64,000 bases of DNA from Serripes groenlandicus (GCA_031761405.1 JASEVX010000010.1:9748724-9812723); one strand, 5' to 3'. Positions 31,784-43,255 are shown, numbered from the stretch's first letter. Numbers and translations: made by a program. The notes: a model not told the origin generated them from the letters alone.

Positions 31784-31985
31784 AACCCCCTTTCCAACAT
31801 GCAACACATCTGCTGCAAACAACTTTGAAAACATCTAAATCATGAAAAATACCTCTAGCTGTAAGTATATGTTATGAACAAAGTTGAACAAATTTAGGCA
31901 AAAGGATAAATTGCGCATTATGACCAATTTCTCATTGTGTCCCAATGTTTTAAAAAGTCGTCTGCTGCATAGGCGTCAAATGTCT
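31784..31985. mobile_element. Type-1 TTAA-MITE, right terminus lost
   Basis: TTAACCCCCTTTCCAACATG on the left; CGTCTGCTGCATAGGCGTC on the right without the GGGAAAGGG end. Confidence 0.7.
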
Positions 31986-32088
31986 ATCATTATCATTAAT
32001 ATACACATGTGTATATCATTATGTGACACAATATACAGCGAATTCACAACTCATAGCAAGGACAAGTTTTGTTTATATTCTTAATTAA

Positions 32089-32318
32089 TTAACCCTTTCC
32101 CTCATATAGACCCTTTCTGACGCCTCTGCAGTAGACGGCTTTTTGAAAACATAGTGACAAAACAAGAAATTGCACAAAACGTGCAATTTCTCCTTTTGCC
32201 ACATTGTTTTCCACTTTTTGTCATAGGTTATCCATTCAATTATGGAGATTTTCCATGTTTTAACAAAATATGTTCAAAGTCGTCTGCTGCAGAATTGTCG
32301 TATGAGGGAAAGGGTTAA
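32089..32318 (+). mobile_element. Type-1 TTAA-MITE, full length (230 bp)
   Basis: TTAACCCTTTCCCTCATATA to TATGAGGGAAAGGGTTAA, forward, close to the 5120 copy. Confidence 0.95.
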
Positions 32319-32727
32319 GAAAAAGGGGGCCATACAAATGCAATATTTTCTAGAAGAAAAAATAGTTATATACTTCCGAGTAAAATGTTCAAATCTTGAC
32401 GCACTGATGTTCCACATTATAAAACTGCAATATGCACAATGCATAAGGCATGTCTCATGAAGAATGATTATGTTGTGCCATAGTGATACGGGTATTTATA
32501 TGTCAAATTATACCAAATACATCCACGGCCAGGCGGATCTAGTCCCTAGAAATCTAATCTCATTAAAATCATCTCCTATTGCTCTTTACGATAACTAGGT
32601 TATCTACCCTTGAATACTCTTCAATTGCGCATTCATGTGAATTTTACGCATAGATCAGATCGTGTACTTTAGTCAGATTGTAGAAATCTGTTTTTGCTTA
32701 GACAGTAATGTACATGTACATACGTTT
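32319..32727. other. Unassigned intergenic DNA
   Basis: I see nothing recognisable. Confidence 0.4.
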
Positions 32728-33004
32728 GCCCCGGTAGCCCAGTCGGTAGCGACGCGGGCTGTAAATCCAGGGGTTGTGAGTTCGAACCCCAGCTCGGCCA
32801 ACATTATTTCCGACGTTTGACAAAAGTCAATTGAGACAAGCGTCATTCGTCTTTCACCAATGGGCTAACAGTCTATGCGGAAAAGCAGCCAGTTGCTTGG
32901 AAAGTATGTTGTGTGAGAAAACCAGGAAACATATGAGTAGGTGAACTGCCGTGATTTGACTGATTTTTTTTTAAACGGCGTTAAACCCCAATCCTTGATT
33001 GATT
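32728..33004 (+). repeat. tRNA-headed SINE, GATTGGGG-tail type, full length
   Basis: GCCCCGGTAGCCCAGTCGG holds box A and GAGTTCGAACCCCAGC box B. The body ends GGCGTTAAACCCCAATCC and a (TTGA)n tail. The tRNA-like head runs straight into SINE body, so this is not a tRNA gene. Confidence 0.85.
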
Positions 33005-33124
33005 GATTGGGGTTTAACGCCGTTTTTAACAATTTCTCAGTTATATCACGGCGGCCAGTTCACCTACTCATGCATTTCCTGGTTTTCTCACACCAGTACT
33101 CCACACAACAATCTTCCCAAGCAA
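33000..33124 (-). repeat. Headless SINE copy, tail-to-tail with the previous one
   Basis: GATTGGGGTTTAACGCCG to ACAATCTTCCCAAGCA. It stops at exactly the position where the copy at 37495 stops. Confidence 0.75.
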
Positions 33125-33210
33125 AAACCCCAATCAACCAATCAACATACATTTGCATGCATACGGCGCTAAAAATAATCAACTGTTCGTGTTCATTTGC
33201 AATATATATA

Positions 33211-33470
33211 AGCCGTTTCACGAGAAAACAGACATTATGGACTTTGCGTAATGTATCGACCCAGATCAGCCTGCGCAGTCCGCGCAGGCTAATCCGGGCC
33301 GACACATTCCGTCACAGGGGGAAGTAGTTATAGAGTAATTATTCCTGTAACAGAAAATCCACAGGAGGCGAAAAGTGTCTGTCCGGGTTAGCCTGCGCGG
33401 CATGCTTAGGCTGATCATGGTCGATACATTACGCAGAGTCCACAATGTTGTTTTTCTCGTGAAATGGCTT
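33211..33470. mobile_element. GAGCCGTCCC-family MITE
   Basis: AAGCCGTTTCACGAGAAAAC and CTCGTGAAATGGCTT inverted ends; GCCTGCGCAGTCCGCGCAGGC hairpin core inside; TATA flanks. Confidence 0.85.
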
Positions 33471-33525
33471 ATATGTTTTAAACCGAAATTCACGAAAAAA
33501 AAAAGTATTTTCATATGCGGAATTT

Positions 33526-33588
33526 ATCCCTTTCCAACATATAGACGCATTTTGACGCCTCTTCTAAAACATTGTGACAAAAGAATCA
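33526..33588. mobile_element. Type-1 MITE left-end fragment
   Basis: CCCTTTCCAACATATAGACGC and ATTGTGACAAAAGAA only. Confidence 0.6.
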
Positions 33589-33599
33589 ACTTAAATGCA

Positions 33600-35040
33600 A
33601 CGTGTGTATAGATAGTGATAAGTTGGAAGGTATCAGAGAGAGAAAGCATGGCCAGTAATTTATTTAGTTTTCTTTATTTGTTTTTTATTTGCTAAAAAGA
33701 AACTGGATATTGTAATAATGAGCATTGTCTTCTTTTCTTACAATGTTTTCAATTATATCCCATGGTTTTTTTTTGTATCGATCACTATGTATACTTGGGA
33801 CCATTTTATTTGTTATTCAGTTTCGTATATTCTAACTTGGACTGGCAGCTTATGTAGATATAAATCATTAATATAACTATTCGACATAAATACCGGCGGG
33901 CCGATCCAGCACTGTTAACAAAAAGGCAATTAATCTACAAAATTACTATTTCTCCTAACATAAAATTCCTCCGTAGTTTTTGACACGACCCACGTGTTTT
34001 CGTAGAAATGAAGTTTTCTTAAGTCACGTGATCGACAATTCGGGGCGAGTACGGGAGAGGAACTTGAAAATGACAATCTAAGGAATAATTTGTTCTTCCA
34101 TGGCAGCCATACACTTTACACTGCGGGAAATGTCTTAAAATATTTCATTCTAAATCAATTAATTTCAATTTGATTTTATTTATATATTCCAGAATAGATT
34201 TTCATTATTTTGCAAATAAATAGCAAGCATTTAATATGTGAACACTCTCTGAGAAAGACACCATGCGTGTTCTAACATTGTTTTAATATACAACAATGTC
34301 TCGTTCCTTTGATTGTAACTGATTACCATTTAGTGTAAAGGGTCACAAAGTGAACAGACCTCCAGTAAAATCTATAAATTGTTTGTTTGTATATATAATG
34401 GATTTTCTTAACTCTTTACTCTACAATGTCAAGGATTTGACGTTCCAACAAATGAAGAACATTCTGAAATAATTGTGTCTAGATTGATATAAATATAACA
34501 TTGTTCTAATAAAGTTGAAATTATCTTTTGTAAAAATAACTCATGCTCTTTCTTAATAGCGACTGTTTTTCCAATGATATTTTCTAAAGCAACGTTATGA
34601 GCAAACGAAATAATTAATCTTTTGTGCTGAAGAGTTAATGGTTTTTCATGTAGACGAAATGTCGGGAAAAACTTCGTGGCGGAACGGAATATTTCTGGGT
34701 TTTTCACCAAACCACGATTTGTGTCCGAAATATTAGTAATGCGTACAATTAATTGTCTTTGTTACTATCGCGTTTATTTTATAGATGTAGTTTTGTGTAT
34801 TTTGCTATTTGAACATTTTGTATAGGAAAACAAGTCGAACATTTATATTGCTTTATATATAAACCAACTATTTTCCTCAAAGTCGACGGGTTTATAAAAA
34901 TTTATTTGTTCTTTTTTTAAGTTAAACTTTAAATTTTCAATTAACAATAAAAATACATTAACGTATTATTTTTGTCTTACCCGGTTTCCATTTTTAATTG
35001 CATTTTAGAAGATTCACATTATTTCCCTGTTCAGTTATGC
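33600..35040. other. Repeat-poor intergenic stretch of 1.4 kb
   Basis: It contains CCCACGTGTTTTCG and AAGTCACGTGATCG (E-boxes) near 33991-34031. A 93-codon minus-strand ORF at 34429-34710 begins MVKNPEIFRSATKFF; I do not recognise it, and its length is near chance. No MITE was found except at the edges. Confidence 0.4.
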
Positions 35041-35046
35041 AATTTT

Positions 35047-35093
35047 AAATTCGTCTGCTGCAGAGGCGTCAGAACACGTTTGTATGCGGTTAA
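35047..35093. mobile_element. Type-1 MITE right-end fragment
   Basis: CGTCTGCTGCAGAGGCGTC to GTATGCGGTTAA. Confidence 0.55.
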
Positions 35094-35301
35094 TATTTGT
35101 GACAATGTCTTAATACAAATTTGTTATCTAAAAGTAACTTTTGTTAGAATTTTGAAAATATCATTTTTTTACGCAATTGCGACAGACAACTTTTGAAGAC
35201 ATTGTGGCAGATGGAGGAATTGCTCTTAATGGAAATTTAATCCTCTTGCAGAAGTCGACAACGTTTTCAAATCTTTTTTATTATAAATACTTTTATTTAG
35301 G

Positions 35302-35531
35302 TTAACCCTTTCCCTCATACGACAATTCTGCAGCAGACGACTTTGAACGTATTTTGTCAAAACATAGAAAATCTCCATAATTGAATGGATAACCTATGAC
35401 AAAAAGTGGAAAACATTGTGGCAAAAGGAGAAATAGCACGTTCTGTGCAATTTCTTCTTTTGTCACTATGTTTATAAAAAGCTGTCTGCTGCAGAGGCGT
35501 CAGAAAGCGCCTATATGAGGGAAAGGGTTAA
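35302..35531 (-). mobile_element. Type-1 TTAA-MITE, full length (230 bp)
   Basis: TTAACCCTTTCCCTCATACG to TATGAGGGAAAGGGTTAA, reverse. Confidence 0.95.
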
Positions 35532-35897
35532 AATAAAATAAAACGGAAAAGTGCATTATATTTTTTAAAAATGACTGATGAATAATATGAATAAAACATA
35601 TTCTAAACTCTCATTTATATGCATGATGGAGTCACTTCCTAAATACATGAAATGAAATAATCCTTTGATAGTTTGTCTCCATATCTAATACACAACAGTT
35701 TAAAAAGGAAACCGGAAATATTTATATCTATTGCATACTTATGTTCGCATGTTGCTTGTTTACTTTGTATTTCCACGATGGACAGTACTGTCTTTTGTTT
35801 GCTAATAAAATTGAAACTATGTGTAGTAGGCCTACATATCGTTACCCCAATTGTATTCAAAGTCGTTCTGATGCAGATGTGGTGTTGTAGGTAACGA
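35532..35897. other. Unassigned intergenic DNA
   Basis: Overlapping short ORFs on both strands lack any recognisable motif. Confidence 0.35.
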
Positions 35898-36344
35898 CAG
35901 GGGCAAAAAAGGAGGAATAAATAACTAAATTGTATACTAAATTGTATGTACTAAGATATCACCCGTCCCAACATTTGTAGCGAGTAAATCTCAAAAACTT
36001 TTGAAGATATGAAAATAACAAATATATTATCTGGAAGTTTAAACTTTCTTCTATTGCAATAGATAAAAATATTTTAATACACTGCATGGTTTGATACTAT
36101 TGTATCCTTAGGAATAATGTCAGTGTATTAATTTTGGAACAAAATAAATAAAATTTAGAAATCACAATAAACACTCTCGAACTTTAGTTGAGATTTTAAG
36201 CTTTCAGAATATGTATGTTTTGTTTATGTGCCAAATGTGACTTCAAAGTTAAATGTATACAGTTGGACAATTTTATTTCTCCATGTGCTATTTTAACCAG
36301 ATAACAGATGTACGGTTGGAGATGCTTGTCCATCTACGTCCCTG
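35898..36344. mobile_element. Second copy of the GGGACATAGATAA-ended element
   Basis: CAGGGGCAAAAAAGGAGG on the left and CCATCTACGTCCCTG on the right, with the inside matching 17077-17540. It is decayed and slightly shorter. Confidence 0.7.
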
Positions 36345-36642
36345 GTAAGGGTGAACATTTTATTTGGTAAGAGTTTGGTAAGAGTACAACTGTTGCATAT
36401 ATTTTGAACTGTAAAGTAGCTTCATTTCGGCGTTTGAGGGGTGCTCCTGGTCTGATCTGATTTGAATCTGTTTATCCCCGCCGTGTAGAATGAACTATTT
36501 GGCGAGCAGCCATTGTCTTTGACTTATCCATTTGTTTTAAAAAAAGGAGCAAGGACCAGGGGTTATATATAAACTATTTATTTGATAAGACTATAATTGA
36601 ATGGCTATATTTTTTTACTATATATTATATTTTGGCTATTTT

Positions 36643-36766
36643 ATACCCGGAGGTTTAAAAAGGTATATCTAAAAACTATATCACCGGTATCTCTTTTGGC
36701 GACAATCTATCAGGACGAGCTATATCTAATGTACGATACATTAAAAATAATATTACCTCCGGGTAT
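36643..36766. mobile_element. 124-bp MITE with ATACCCGGAGG termini
   Basis: ATACCCGGAGG at 36643 and CCTCCGGGTAT ending at 36766 are perfect 11-bp inverted termini. No other copy was noticed. Confidence 0.6.
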
Positions 36767-36908
36767 AGTTATTTATTTTATTACAATAATTTAGAAATAT
36801 ACAAGGTTTTTTTATGAACTCAATTTAGTAGTGCTATAGTTGAGTAAGAGCCTAAGTTGTTGTGTAAAGAGCCGCCCCACTGCTCCTGGAATTCTAAACT
36901 TTGCTTAA

Positions 36909-37135
36909 GTATTTACCCTTTCCCACATATAGACGCCTTTTGACGCAATAGCAGCAGACGACGTTTGAACACATTGTGGCCAAAGATGAAATTTCCTCAT
37001 GATGAGCAATATTCCGTTAGGCCACAATGTTTTCAACTTTAATTAACAATCAATATATCTTTTATGGAGATTTTTCAGGTTTTTTGTCACTGTTTTCAAA
37101 GTCGTCTGCTACAGATTTGTTGTATGTTGGAAAAT
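36909..37135. mobile_element. Decayed type-1 TTAA-MITE
   Basis: TTTACCCTTTCCCACATATA to TTGTATGTTGGAAAATC; centre GATGAGCAATATTCC. Confidence 0.75.
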
Positions 37136-37207
37136 CTTTGATTATGTATGCGTATGTGTGCTTGTGTGTGAACAAAGACTTGCATTTATATTAGGGATGT
37201 CGACGAT

Positions 37208-37866
37208 TACTGATATAACTAACCGGTTAATCGTATATTTTGTAACCGGTTAATCGGTAAACCACATAAATGTATAACCGGTTAAACGTATATTGTGTAA
37301 CCGGTTAATCGGTAAACCACATAAATGTATAACCGGTTAATCGATAAACCACATAAATGTATAACCGATTAATCGTACATTTTGTAACCGGTTAATCGGT
37401 AAACCACATAAATGTATAACCGGTTAATCGTATATATATACTTTTTTTTTATAACCGGCTAATCGTATATTTTGTAACCTGTTAATCGTATATATTGATT
37501 GATTGATTGGGGTTTAACGCCGTTTTTAACAATTTCTCTGTTATATCACGGCGGCCAGTTCACCTACTCATGCATTTCCTGGTTTTCCCACACCAGTACT
37601 CCACACAACAATCTTCCCAAGCAATAATCGTATATATAATTTAATTTATAACTGGCTAATCGTATAATTTCGTAACCGGTTAATCATATATATATTTTTG
37701 TTATAACCGGCTAATCGAATAATTTTGTAACCGGTTCATCATATACATTTTTTATAACCGGTTAATCGTATAATTTTGTAACCGGTTAATCGTATACTTT
37801 TGTAACTGGTTAACCGTATAATTTTGTAACCGGTTAATCGTATAATTTTGTAACCGGTTAATCGGT
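37208..37866. repeat. AACCGGTTAATCG satellite, interrupted by a SINE
   Basis: TAACCGGTTAATCGTATA and TAACCGGTTAATCGGTAAACC motifs recur every 20-45 bp on both sides of the SINE at 37495. The core TTAACCGGTTAA is palindromic. Confidence 0.9.
37495..37624 (-). repeat. Headless SINE inside the AACCGG satellite
   Basis: GATTGATTGGGGTTTAACGC to ACAATCTTCCCAAGCA, ending at the same point as the copy at 33000-33124. Confidence 0.8.
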
Positions 37867-38009
37867 TTATCGTAAAGTTTATATCCTTTGACAAAAGATC
37901 CAGATCACCGAGGCAGAAACTGTTATCACTATAAGTTAAGCTCTTATTGAATGAACTATTTTCGCTTTTGAATCCGTAACGTATGATGGAATAAATTGAA
38001 ATGATAAAT

Positions 38010-38261
38010 GAGCCGTCCCGCGAGAAAACCAACATTATGGCCTCTGCGTAATGTACCGACCCAGATCAGCTTGCGCAGTCCGCGTAGACTGATCCGGTCC
38101 GACACATTCCGTCTCAGGGGGATAGAGGTGTAGAGTAATGATTCCTGAAACAGAAAATCCACAGGAGGCGGAAAGTGCCTATCCGTGTAAACTTGTGCGG
38201 CATGCTTAGGCTGATCCGAGTCGAGTCCACTCCACACTGTTGGGTTTCTCGCGGAACGGCT
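38010..38261. mobile_element. GAGCCGTCCC-family MITE
   Basis: GAGCCGTCCCGCGAGAAAAC to GGGTTTCTCGCGGAACGGC; inside CAGGGGGATAGAGGTGTAGA, as in the sister copies. Confidence 0.85.
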
Positions 38262-38845
38262 AAAATACAACTGCGTTTCTGTGCGTATTCTCTTTTTAAC
38301 CTACATACCTATAGTATGCAGGCGTGTACACAGGCTTATGCACGTACACCATTGGCTACAATTCATCAGAAAAGGTTAAACATGCATTACCAACTAAAGG
38401 CTGAAAGTGGTAAGGGTTGATTTCGTCCGAACATGACAATAAAAACGCATGTGGATATAGCTAGTTTGTGTTTTGGTAAGACCAACAAAACTAAATGTGT
38501 TCATCATATGCAATGTAGAATTAAAAATAAAAAATACTGAATATGCCCGGACCTGACCTGTGCTGTGTGTGAAAACTCGTTTTTCAGCTATTGAAGCCAC
38601 GACATGTTTAGCTTGTGTTCCAGGCGACGATCCGTTACGTAATAATTTATCGTAACTAACATATTAGAGGAAAAATACTCAAAAGAAAAAAGACAACTCC
38701 ATTTTTTGCAATGTTCTACATGCCATATAATTTATCCAACAATTATTGAAGACATACCAGTATCATACTCGGACAGTATAAAATCAATCCATGCTCAAAC
38801 TATCAAATTAGGGTATTATACACTACTTTACAAGTATACAAGGAA
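38262..38845. other. Unassigned intergenic DNA
   Basis: I see nothing recognisable. Confidence 0.4.
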
Positions 38846-39050
38846 ACCGCCATGGTCGAGTGGTTAGCGTCGGGGATTTGAAACCGGGCGTCCCGGACTC
38901 GAGCCTCAGTAACGGCACGACGGTCATGGTGGAGTGCCCTTGTAGCCTAGTACTGGTTTGTTTACCCAGGGATCATGAATAAGTTAACTGTCGCCATGAT
39001 ATAACTGAAATAATGTTAAAAGCGGCGTAAAACCCAAATAAAACAAATAG
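38846..39050 (+). repeat. tRNA-headed SINE, V-core type
   Basis: CCATGGTCGAGTGGTTAGCG resembles box A of a Ser/Leu-type tRNA and GGACTCGAGCC resembles box B. The GCCATGATATAACTGAAATA core and a AAATAAAAC tail follow. Confidence 0.75.
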
Positions 39051-39170
39051 AACAAGTATGTATTCAAGTAAATAATTCTTCTCTCTGTACCAAAAGTAAC
39101 AGAAAGAATTAGAAACTATTGATTTTAGAACTTTTGTTTGTTTTAGACTTTCTGCATATCGATGGCTTGG

Positions 39171-39397
39171 CTTGAAACGGTTGTAACTAAAATTGGTATC
39201 TTTTTTACCAATGTTAATCACCTCGCCAAAAAGTCTTTAAAAGCGTTAAATCATTTTACTTGGTAAACAATGGAAATGTAGGTGCCATTCTGAGCAATGG
39301 CACCTAAATTTGCATTGTTTACAAAGGGGTCAAAATTGCCCCTAAACCAGGGTTTTCGAAATAGGTTTTAGTTACAACCGTTTCACACCAAGCCCTC
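39171..39397. mobile_element. GAGGGCTTGG-family fold-back MITE
   Basis: GATGGCTTGGCTTGAAAC to GTTTCACACCAAGCCCTC; internal hairpin partly deleted. Confidence 0.85.
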
Positions 39398-39910
39398 GAT
39401 ATTCTTCATCTTGGAAATTACTTCGAAAAACCTGATGTAGAAAAATATAACGAAAAAATATCCTCGCAACTAAGTTGTTTTGTTCAAGGAACAATTTACA
39501 TTTTAAATACGTTGGGCTACGTATTAAAATATCATTTGATAAGATTTGATGCAAAGAAACGTTTTTTTTTTTTTTATATTATCTTAAAACAAGTAAAATG
39601 CATATATACAACATCGCCTCTTATCGTAGCAATTATTTTCAAATTTTTATTTGAAAACATTTCTTTAAACTATCAAGAAGGTTAAATAAAATAACCAAGA
39701 AAATAATGTTTATTAAACGTTGCGACTAATAAAGCAAATACAACGATAAACAACGACAAAACAAAACACGTGTCAGATGGGTGGCGTTCTGCGAATAGCA
39801 ACCACACAATTTGTATTTGAGAAGAGTGTATAACTAGATCAGCCAGCATGGTCTGTTCTAGCTCTGCATATATTGCCGATTAGTCGCAGAAGTTTTTTAA
39901 GAAATGTCTG
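39398..39910. other. Unassigned AT-rich DNA
   Basis: Poly-T run at 39562-39574; nothing else recognised. Confidence 0.4.
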
Positions 39911-40139
39911 TTTCCCATATTCCACATTTCAATAAATCTGCAGCAGACGACTTAGAAACTATAATCCAGAATTAGGGAACATCTCTATAAATGAAAGCAT
40001 ACATATTGAAAGGAGTTGAAAACGCTGTGACATAAGGAGAAATTGCTCATCATGAGCATTTCCTCCTTTTGTCACAATGTTTTCAAAAGTCGTCTGTTGC
40101 AAAGACGCCAAAATGCGTCTGTATGTGGGAAAGGGTTTA
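39911..40139. mobile_element. Decayed type-1 TTAA-MITE
   Basis: AAATCTGCAGCAGACGACTTA on the left, GCTCATCATGAGC hairpin, TATGTGGGAAAGGGTTTA on the right. Confidence 0.8.
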
Positions 40140-40297
40140 TCAGTTTCCACTTGGACCCTAACGTAAGCATTAATTCGCATGTGGGTCTTTTTCTACCGCG
40201 TGTAATCATTATTTTCTTAGGGTACGATACAAAATGTAAATGTTTGTATTTGTAACTAGTATTGGTATATTTGTTGAAAAACACCATTTATAACTTT

Positions 40298-40546
40298 GCC
40301 GTTCCACGAGAAAACCAACATTATGGCCTCTGCGTAAATGTATCGTCCCAGATCAGTGCGCGCATGCTAATCCGGGCCGACACATTCCGTCACAGGGAGA
40401 TAGAGGTATATAGTAATGATTCCTGAAACAGAAAATCCACAGGAGGCGAAAAGTGTCCGTCCGGGTTAACCTGCGCGGCATGCTTAGACTGATCCGGGTC
40501 GATACTTTATGCAGAGTTCACAATGTTGGTTTTCTCGTAAGTCTGC
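40298..40546. mobile_element. GAGCCGTCCC-family MITE
   Basis: GCCGTTCCACGAGAAAACC to GGTTTTCTCGTAAG. The right terminus has decayed. Confidence 0.8.
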
Positions 40547-40702
40547 TCTTATTGTGTATACATAAAATGTCTCTATACACATGTATTGTATTGTAAACAT
40601 TCATTTTAATGTTACGCCATACTCTGCTACAATTCTGCGACCATATCTCTGTCCACATACAAACGTATATAAAATGCATTATACATACTCTTATATGTCT
40701 CT

Positions 40703-41099
40703 GTTTTTGTCATCTGCAGCAGAACGACTTTTGAAAACAATGTGAGCAAAGCAAAAATTACTCCATTTGCCATAAAAATAAGAACAACTCTTTTCCGCAA
40801 TTATATACACATTCATTTTATAGAGAGTTTCCACAATTTGCCCAGCTATTTCTAAAGTCGTCTGCTACATGTGTGTTGTATGTGGGAAAGCGCTTTCTGA
40901 CGCCTCTGCAGCAGACGGCTTTTTGAAAACATAGTGACAAAAGAAGAAATTGCACAAAACGTGCAATTTCTCCTTTTGCCACAATGTTTTTCACTTTTCG
41001 TCATAGGTTATCTATTCAATTATGGAGATTTACTATGTTTTGACAAAAATACGTTCAAAGTCGTCTGCTGCAGAATTGTCGTATGAGGGAAATGGTTAA
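40703..41099 (+). mobile_element. Chimeric pair of type-1 TTAA-MITEs
   Basis: An old copy ends TGTATGTGGGAAAG and runs without TTAA into CGCTTTCTGACGCCTC of a young forward copy, which ends GTATGAGGGAAATGGTTAA. The join is inside both termini, which suggests recombination between copies. Confidence 0.82.
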
Positions 41100-41629
41100 C
41101 AATGTGTGCCTAAAGTATAGAACACGATCAGACAACACTTATTTACGTTCACATCTCATTTTCAAATTGTTAGTAACAAACCCACCGTGTTCTAACACTG
41201 GGCTGTGCTAAGATAAATTGTGTTCATTTAGCCGGATCCTGGTTGATGTATTCATGTAATAGGATAAACCCCGATCTTGATCGATCAACCAGTAGAAGTG
41301 CTGTTTTGCCGTTAGACCACACCTTCTTCAGCTATAGGCCACGCCTTTTTCTGTTACGAACTCGGGAGATTATTTCTTCGAAACGATCTTATCCAGATAA
41401 CATGACATGCCTTGTTACCATGGCAACGAAGTGTAAACATTCTGACACCGAATATCTTGCAGAGAGCTTTTGATGTTATTTCAGTGATTAATTGTTGGAT
41501 GGCCGTTTTATCTCTATTCGCGAATATCGCAGATTATGAAAGTTTTAGATTCTTGTCCGAGATTTTCTCATTAGCCGGGGGTTTTCATCTGAAGAAAAAG
41601 CGAAATTCCCATCACCTCTCCGGGTCATA
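41100..41629. other. Unassigned intergenic DNA
   Basis: Two overlapping short ORFs near 41243-41642 show no recognisable domain. Confidence 0.35.
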
Positions 41630-41815
41630 CCAACGACTTTAAAAAATGGTAGTAATGGCTGCCCTCCTTGGCGCTCAGGGTTGCGGGGTTAGCATTACGA
41701 CTGACTGACTGACTGGTGTCAGGGTAATTGATCTAGTAGTATTGATATAACTTACCCATGAAACGCCGTGATATAACTGAAAATATGTTTAAAACACAAA
41801 CCAATCAATGAGTGT
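41630..41815 (+). repeat. SINE V-core, tRNA head lost
   Basis: CGGGTCATACCAACGACTTT, GGTAGTAATGGCTGCCCTCC and GCCGTGATATAACTGAAAAT match 46600-46760 on the same strand. Confidence 0.7.
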
Positions 41816-42323
41816 ACAGAAATGCCAATTTGTATCATTAACGTGGCTCGGCTGATGCTTATTTTAAGACGTCTGGTTCGAGAAAAAAACACCAGCAGAA
41901 AAATTGTAAGTAACAAATGAAGTTCAATTTTATGACATCCTATGCAGAGCTGTAAACATCGCGAAAAAAGAAGAATTAGCTATTTTTTCCACAATGTCAA
42001 ATGCAGGCTTCCTTTTCCCATCATAAAAATGTATAGCTTTATTAACACGTGTAAAACTTAAAAAACCTTTTATAAGTTTGACCCCCTGGAGCAGCGATCA
42101 TGGTTTATTGATTCATACTATTAACCTTATATTCTAACATAGATCTACTAAAACACATTTACTGTAAGGTATGAGGGAGGATGGCCACGACCTTCACATA
42201 TCTATGCACGTGGCAAATAAAGTTATATATTAAAAAAAAAAAAAAAGAAGAAAGAAAAATGCAGGCTGAATCCATCAGCGGAATGAGTATTCGTCCACTG
42301 ATGATTAATTCCGTGACACAAAT

Positions 42324-42324
42324 C

Positions 42325-42365
<41 letters not shown>

Positions 42366-42610
42366 GGTTTAACGCCGTTTTTAACAATTTCTCAGTTACA
42401 TCACGGCGGCCAGTTCACCTACTCATGCATTTCCTGGTTTTCTCACACCAGTACTCCACACAACAATATTCCCAAGCAACTGGCTGCTTTTCCACATAGA
42501 CTTAGCCCATTGGTGGAAGACAAATGACGCATGTCGCATTTACTTGTGTCAACTCACAACGCCTGGATTGACAGCCCGCGTCGCTACCGACTGAGCTACC
42601 GAGGCTCGGT
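42324..42610 (-). repeat. tRNA-headed SINE, GATTGGGG-tail type with long (GATT)n tail
   Basis: (TGAT)10-type tail at 42324-42363; core GTTTAACGCCGTTTTTAAC; minus-strand head with GTAGCTCAGTCGGTAGCGAC. Part of the box B region is deleted. Confidence 0.82.
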
Positions 42611-42749
42611 TGACACAAAGAAAGATACACGACTTGATACGCCCATTTAAGGCTACACGAGCAAGTGGTTTTATCCAAATAAATCCAGTCAGATAACTGC
42701 TATGTCAATTAAAGAGGATTGAAAAGGACGTTAAACAGCACGGAAAGTA

Positions 42750-43255
42750 TGATTTGTTGGTTTGTTGTTTTATGCCGTTTTCAACAGTATTTCAGTCATA
42801 TCACAGTTATTGCCTGTGTAAATGACCAATACTGCTTGTAAGCTTATCCTGACACCAGGGCAGGAACCGTAATGCTACATGTATCGCCTCAACCCCGGGG
42901 CGCCAAGGAGAGAAGCCATTACTACCATTGTTAACCCTTTCCCTCATACGACAATTCTGCAGCAGACGACTTTGAACATATTTTGTCAAAAAAAATCAAA
43001 AAATCTTTATAATTGAATGGATAACCTATGACTAAAAGTGGAAAACATTGTGGCAAAAGGAGAAATTGCTCGTTTTGAGCAATTTCTTCTTTTGTCACTA
43101 TGTTTTCAAAAGGCCGTCTGCTGCAGAGGCATCAGAAAGCGTCTATATGAGGGAAAGGGTTAAAGTATTGTGTATGTTATGACCCGACATGGGATCGAAC
43201 CATTATCTCCAGCTTCCAAGTTCGACGCCCTAACCACTACACCATGCGGTTACTA
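42750..43255 (-). repeat. tRNA-headed SINE, V-core type, split by a MITE
   Basis: Body 42750-42930 ends ATTACTACCATTG. After the MITE it resumes AGTATTGTGTATG and then the minus-strand head (GGGTTAGGGCG..., GGTTCGATCCC). The SINE sequence at this point is CATTTTTAAAGT in other copies, so its TTAA was the target. Confidence 0.82.
42931..43163 (-). mobile_element. Type-1 TTAA-MITE inserted in a SINE
   Basis: TTAACCCTTTCCCTCATACG to TATGAGGGAAAGGGTTAA, reverse. The flanks prove a TTAA target duplication. Confidence 0.96.

Noticed and set aside
32728..32805. Functional tRNA gene
   Set aside because: Boxes A and B are present, but the sequence runs directly into a SINE body with a GATT tail and recurs at several loci.
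33060..33514. Overlapping minus and plus ORFs with similar peptides (RISLRGLRRLIWVDTLR)
   Set aside because: The same peptides appear wherever the GAGCCGTCCC MITE occurs (6835, 38000, 48750); they are MITE translations, not proteins.
34429..34710. 93-codon minus-strand ORF as a gene
   Set aside because: No recognised motif, no splice context and a length expected by chance in AT-rich DNA.
37739..38035. Minus-strand ORF with repeated TGYKIIRL
   Set aside because: It is the translation of the AACCGG satellite and stays open only because the unit lacks stops in that frame.
38850..38920. tRNA-Ser or tRNA-Leu gene
   Set aside because: Head of a SINE with the common core; the acceptor stem does not close.
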